From assembly GCA_947179485.1 (NCBI GenBank), contig OX359250.1, forward strand, positions 24,748,654 to 24,812,653: 64,000 nucleotides of DNA, written 5' to 3'. Each line of letters starts with the position of its first letter. Within the stretch, counting starts at the first letter, position 1. This DNA comes from Allacma fusca (taxonomy: Eukaryota > Arthropoda > Collembola > Symphypleona > Sminthuridae). Of the stretch, positions 59,641-64,000 are shown one piece after another. The notes under the pieces are model-generated. The model had not been told where the DNA came from and did no database searches. It saw only the letters and a program-made list of their open reading frames with translations. A program made the position numbers and the translations under genes.

Positions 59641-59664
59641 TTTTACAGGCCTCGGCCTGTAAAA
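59641..59664. other. Perfect hairpin with 11-base arms
   Basis: TTTTACAGGCC and GGCCTGTAAAA are exact reverse complements separated by TC. It is not part of an array. A T run precedes it. Confidence 0.92.
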
Positions 59665-60879
59665 TGTATGTATTTTGTAGGAGGGAGAATTTGAACCCAG
59701 GATTTTTCGACACACCCGGGGAATTAACATTAAATCATTGGGAGTTGGGGACCCTTCCAGTAACTACGCCGAGAAGGAAAATTGGGTAAGAAGAGAGAGA
59801 AAGTCGGAGAAAGTAAAATAAATCAATTAATGATCCTGGTGACCACAGAAAGGGAAGCCTGGTGTTGTAAATTTAGTTCACCAGAATGACTCTCACCATT
59901 ACCATTGACTCAGGCCTGGGAGAAAGCGAATTTTCTAATGTGCTCCCGGAGCTACACTCAAACCTCGACGTGAGAGCAACTGAAATTGACTTTCCCAAAT
60001 ATAGGAATTTTCCACTCAAAAAAATCCTCCTTGAATGAATTCAAACGTAATTTTGTGTGTTGCCAGGGGGTCCGTCATGCCCCCAGTCCCCTGTAAATGT
60101 TTGGAGAAAGGAGAAAGTCCTTGGAAATTAAGTTAGCTCGGAGCTGCTTCCATTTCCTATAGTGAACTTATAGGCATAACTTCAACCCTATCCCTTACAC
60201 ACTACAGTACTTACTACATTCAAAGTGGGAATCATTTTTAGCCCGGACTTTCTCTTAAGAGCGCTGGGCCTCCTTATGGAGAAAACTGTGAGGGAATAGA
60301 TTTTGAGATTACTTCAATATTTTTGATTGCTTTTTTTAAAGGGTTTTTTGGTTCGGGAATTGAAATCTTTGGGATTTGGGATGTCTTTTTGAGAGATGCT
60401 GTTATAGCTAGCTGCTTCGGTATGTATAGTTCACACCTTAGACTTAGACACTCTATTCCTGTGAGTTAGGCCATTCCCTGAGAACCACACTGAGGAATTA
60501 TTGCATACAAATGAAGTGTGCCGAATTTACTGGAGGAAATCCTAGATCCTGGCACTGGCCCCGCTTTCACCACCAGCTTTCTCTTTTGAAGCCGGTTCAA
60601 ATTCCATACAGCTTCAATGAGATTATAGGCAAACTTTGCTATAGCGTTTTTTTTGGAGAAAGCCGATTTGTACCCGATACATTCAGTTACAATTGAATTC
60701 AATTTCCATGTGGAAATTTAGAGTAAGCTTGGTGTCTGAAGGATATTTTTGAAGGTTGTAATTTTATTAAGGTTTAACTATTGCTGCAAAAGTGCAACAA
60801 CCGCGTGAAGGGAACTATTGCAAAAATTCTTGGCAAAAACGCAGAAGCTATTGTGCACTACATTGCGCAATTATTGACA

Positions 60880-61310
60880 AAATTCTTGCTCACAAAATTG
60901 TATGATTATTGATAAATTCTTGCTCACAAAATTGTATGATTATTGATAAATTCTTGCCCATAAAATTGTAAAATTATTGATAAATTTTTGCCCATAAAAT
61001 TGTAAAATTATTGATAAATTCTTGCCCATAAAATTGTAAAATTATTGATAAATTCTTGCCCACAAAATTGTAAAATTATTGAAAAAATTCTTGCTCACAG
61101 AACTGTAAAATTATTGAAAAAATTCTTGCTCACAAAATTGCAAAATTACTGATAAATTCTTGCCCATAAAATTGTAAAATTATTGATAAATTCTTGAGCA
61201 CAAAATTGTAAAATTATTGATAAATTCTTGCCCATAGAATTGCTAAATGATTGTCAAAATTCTTGTCCATAAAATTGCTAAATTATTGCCAAAATTCTTG
61301 CCCACAAAAT
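60880..61310. repeat. 34-bp AAAATTGTAAAATTATTGAT array
   Basis: About twelve copies carry AAAATTGTAAAATTATTGAT followed by AAATTCTTGCCCAT. The step is 34 bp in the clean part and varies slightly at the edges. Confidence 0.95.
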
Positions 61311-63059
61311 TGTGAAATTATCACTTTCAAAACACAGCCTCCAAAGTACCTTACAGAATTTACAAAACTTGCTCCAGAAATTGCAAGGAATTTTGTGTAC
61401 TGTCCCTATTCCTTATGGAAAAGGAATCCATTTGGTGGGAAAGTAACCTGGGAAAGTACGAAGGTTACGAGAAAGGTGATTGAAATTAGTATGAAAGGAA
61501 TGGCCCTAAATTTGGAACAACACACGTGGCCCGGGCTTAATTTTAAAAAGCGCGTATGCTCCCTGAAAGGATGGAGCCCTGGATAGTAAATTAGCCGTTT
61601 CTATATATATTTTGATCGCGGAGAAACTTTTAGATTGTTTCCTTTCCCTGACTTTCCCAGAACTCCTCCATGCCAGCTGGAGTTGTTACGGGGAGGGAAG
61701 AACAAGGGAGGAAAAAAATGTTACAATTGACCGAGGGAAAACCTTAGAAAAAAATAGTTTTAACATCAAATAAGGTGCATTAGTAGTTTGTACAGCTGAG
61801 CGGAAGTCATAGAATTCCCGATGGTAGGTCTGCTAGTGTGAGCGTGTACTCTTCCAGAATTTCTATGAATTTTTCCTCTGGGACTTTCCCTCCATGTTAA
61901 CTCCACACTGTATGAATAATACGCATGCACAGGGCTCCATCAAGTATTTTACATCCCCTAGCCCTCAATTCTTACTCCGCGGATTTTTTAGCTTTCCAAA
62001 TTTTTTTCCTACAAAATTTGCTGGAATTTTTTTTGTTGAGAATGTATTTCAAAATTTACACATTTATTGGAAATTTTAGTTATTGGAATTCTTTTTTATT
62101 AAATTGAGTGGAATTTTTGAAAAGATAGTTTTGTACTTGAAAGGGAATATACGAAAAGAAAAATAATTTGAAATAAATTTGGTGTAGTGAGGAGGAGGAT
62201 ATATTTTGAGGGACTTTCTCCTGAGCACAACCCACGGAGATACAACTAACAAACCTCCCATGCACTCATCCACATTAAGTCAAGACGCTTCCAGGCATTT
62301 TTAATCCAGCCCTACCTTTCTGGAATGATGGGAAAGCAAAGTGAAAATCAACGGTAGCCATCGTCGTATTAATTCCTAATATTATCTTCTCCAATTCCCT
62401 TTTGAATTCCCTACTTCAATCCCCCGATATATAAATGTGCAGTGGGGCCTTTGAGACTAGAGTGGATTTCATCCCGCAATTGCTAAACCTCCATTCCCCA
62501 TGCACATACCCTGATCAATACACTTTGTTTATTTTGCATTAACTCTCAGGGATTGGGGATTTTTCCTAAAAGCGCCCACGGACGCGGAATGAGTCTTCCA
62601 ACTTTCTCCGCTCCACCAATTTCCCCTTTCGATGAATATCCCATGGACGGAATTGCAAGCAAATAAATATAAATTGGGGAGGATCTAAACCCCGAATAAT
62701 TAGGTAGTATTTATCAAAACATAAATATTTATAGCAGAAAAATTCCCCTTGTTTATTTTCCTTCCAAATTTTATATTTTTAAAAACATCTGTGCGAGGTA
62801 ATTTTCCCAGGACGAAGTTGATAAAACGCTAAACTGGAGCGAGTGGAGAAAATATTTTTCTTCACAAGGAAGCAAGGAAATTGACAGTGGAGAAAGTAAA
62901 ATTCGACACTGAGAAAGGGAAGACAATTTCTAATCATGACAGACGGCCTGACAGAAAAAGGAACATTTTAAATCCTTAAAGGAGAGAAAATTCTCAAATC
63001 TGAGAAGTAGAAATAGAACACGTTGAGTAAATTTAAATTCTAGAATATCCAAAAATTAA

Positions 63060-63380
63060 AATACTAAATTCTAGTGGAGAAAATTTTAAATTGGAGAAAG
63101 TGGAGAAAATTTTAAATTGGAGAAAGTGGAGAAATTTTTAAATTGGAGAAAGTGGAGAAAATTTTAAATTGGAGAAAGTGGAGAAAATTTTAAATTGGAG
63201 AAAAAGGAGACAATTTTAAATTGGAGAAAGTGGAGAAAATTTTAAATTGGAGAAAGTGGAGAAAATTTTAAATTGGAGAAAAAGGAGACAATTTTAAATT
63301 GGAGAAAAAGGAGAAAATTTTAAATTTGAGAAAGTGGAGAAAATTTTAAATTTGAGAAAGTGGAGAAAATTTTTAAATTG
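63060..63380. repeat. 26-bp GGAGAAAGTGGAGAAAATTT array
   Basis: About eleven copies of GGAGAAAGTGGAGAAAATTT plus TAAATT. Some copies have GGAGAAAAAGGAGACAATTT instead. The reverse complement resembles the 26-bp array at 30290-30570, suggesting a shared ancestor or the same core. GGAGAAAG words continue loosely to about 63965. Confidence 0.95.
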
Positions 63381-64000
63381 AAGGTAATGGAAAAAAATAA
63401 ACCGGAGGATTCAGAATAAACTGGAGATATTGAAGAAAATCTTCAAATGGAGAAAGTACAGTAAATGTTGCACTGAATAAATCGAAGAAAATCTTAAACA
63501 GAAAAGAAGACACTCTAGAAACTAGAGAGCCTCCAATAAAACCTAAGCTATGTAATGCACAGTACTGAGAAGTTGTTTATTCCAAGTCGTAGAAACTGCC
63601 AAACGGAATATAAACGAATGCTACAATTTGTAAGTTGAAATCTAAGTCAGAATAAATTCAATACCAAAAAAACAACCACACAATGCTAAACTGAAGAAAA
63701 AATACAGCACTTAAATTTCATGATCACAAAATCCCTAAAAGAATTGTTTAACTAAGCCCTTAAAATGAATTCCATCAAATCATTACAGAAGCCTCAAAAC
63801 AAAAATGCAATTGGAGAAAGTATCGAAATGTGAGAAATCTGTCGGAATAGAAAAATCGAGACGCATAAAATTGCGGAACCTGAAACAAGAAATTTGAGTG
63901 ATTGATAACACAGGAGAAATCGGAGAAAGCTAAGAAAAAAGTGAAAGCAAGAAACTGGAGAAAGTAAAATTTGCAGAACTATTCGGTTCCCCACAAAAAA

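Larger units (their letters stand above)
58415..64000 (-). other. mGluR intron upstream of exon A (5586 bp visible, 5' end outside)
   Basis: No upstream exon was recognised in this stretch, so the intron appears to continue past the window. It contains arrays at 58480-58960, 60880-61310 and 63060-63380, CTTTCTCC words at 58960-59260, and a hairpin at 59641-59664. The spans 59.3-60.8 and 61.3-63.0 kb are less repetitive and hold no recognised gene. Confidence 0.6.

Noticed and set aside
59640-59700. GGTTCAAAT-like sequence considered as a tRNA T-arm (minus strand)
   Set aside because: No matching D-arm, anticodon stem or acceptor stem around it; the nearby palindrome is unrelated to a cloverleaf.
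60466-60702. Minus-strand frame upstream of exon A considered as a missing ligand-binding exon
   Set aside because: The translation shows no similarity to the segment expected before FWEHHF and lacks suitable splice phase.

Overview
The window is AT-rich eukaryotic (animal) DNA dominated by introns. It holds one recognisable protein-coding gene, on the minus strand: the 3' two-thirds of a metabotropic glutamate receptor (mGluR, class C GPCR). Ten coding exons (A to J here, in transcript order) run from about 58.4 kb down to a stop codon at 1363. They have consensus GT/AG splice sites and phases that agree at every junction, giving 695 residues of continuous protein. This covers the end of the glutamate-binding (Venus flytrap) domain, the nine-cysteine linker domain, seven transmembrane helices and a 146-residue C-terminal tail exon. 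The signal peptide and most of the ligand-binding domain must lie beyond the right edge. Exon content and the tail resemble arthropod mGluRs, so an arthropod or close relative is likely, but the species cannot be read from the sequence.

Layout by position: 1-1362 is the 3' flank, with a poly(A) signal at 1298-1303. Exon J is at 1363-1802, I at 5955-6255, H at 6650-6934, G at 20150-20342, F at 20939-21121, E at 31426-31538, D at 32401-32534, C at 43444-43599, B at 57563-57669 and A at 58240-58414. Short introns (394, 596, 862 and 570 bp) alternate with very long ones (about 13.2, 10.3, 10.9 and 14.0 kb), so exons come in pairs (H+I, F+G, D+E, A+B), with C and J alone.

Most of the rest is a patchwork of more than twenty tandem arrays with units of about 9 to 183 bp. 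Many have a clean core that fades into degenerate copies on both sides. Different arrays re-use a few short words: CTTTCTCC/GGAGAAAG, CAAGTT/AACTTG, and GCATCG/CGATGC. Many long open frames come from these arrays, because the unit length is a multiple of three or the unit lacks stops in several frames; I do not regard them as genes. I found no rRNA, convincing tRNA, CRISPR array, transposase or reverse transcriptase. A few less repetitive islands inside the long introns could be regulatory elements or undetected exons.

No previously undescribed system is demonstrated. The most unusual feature is the repeat landscape: shared words in independent arrays, orientation blocks, and near-helical spacing of the CTTTC core.
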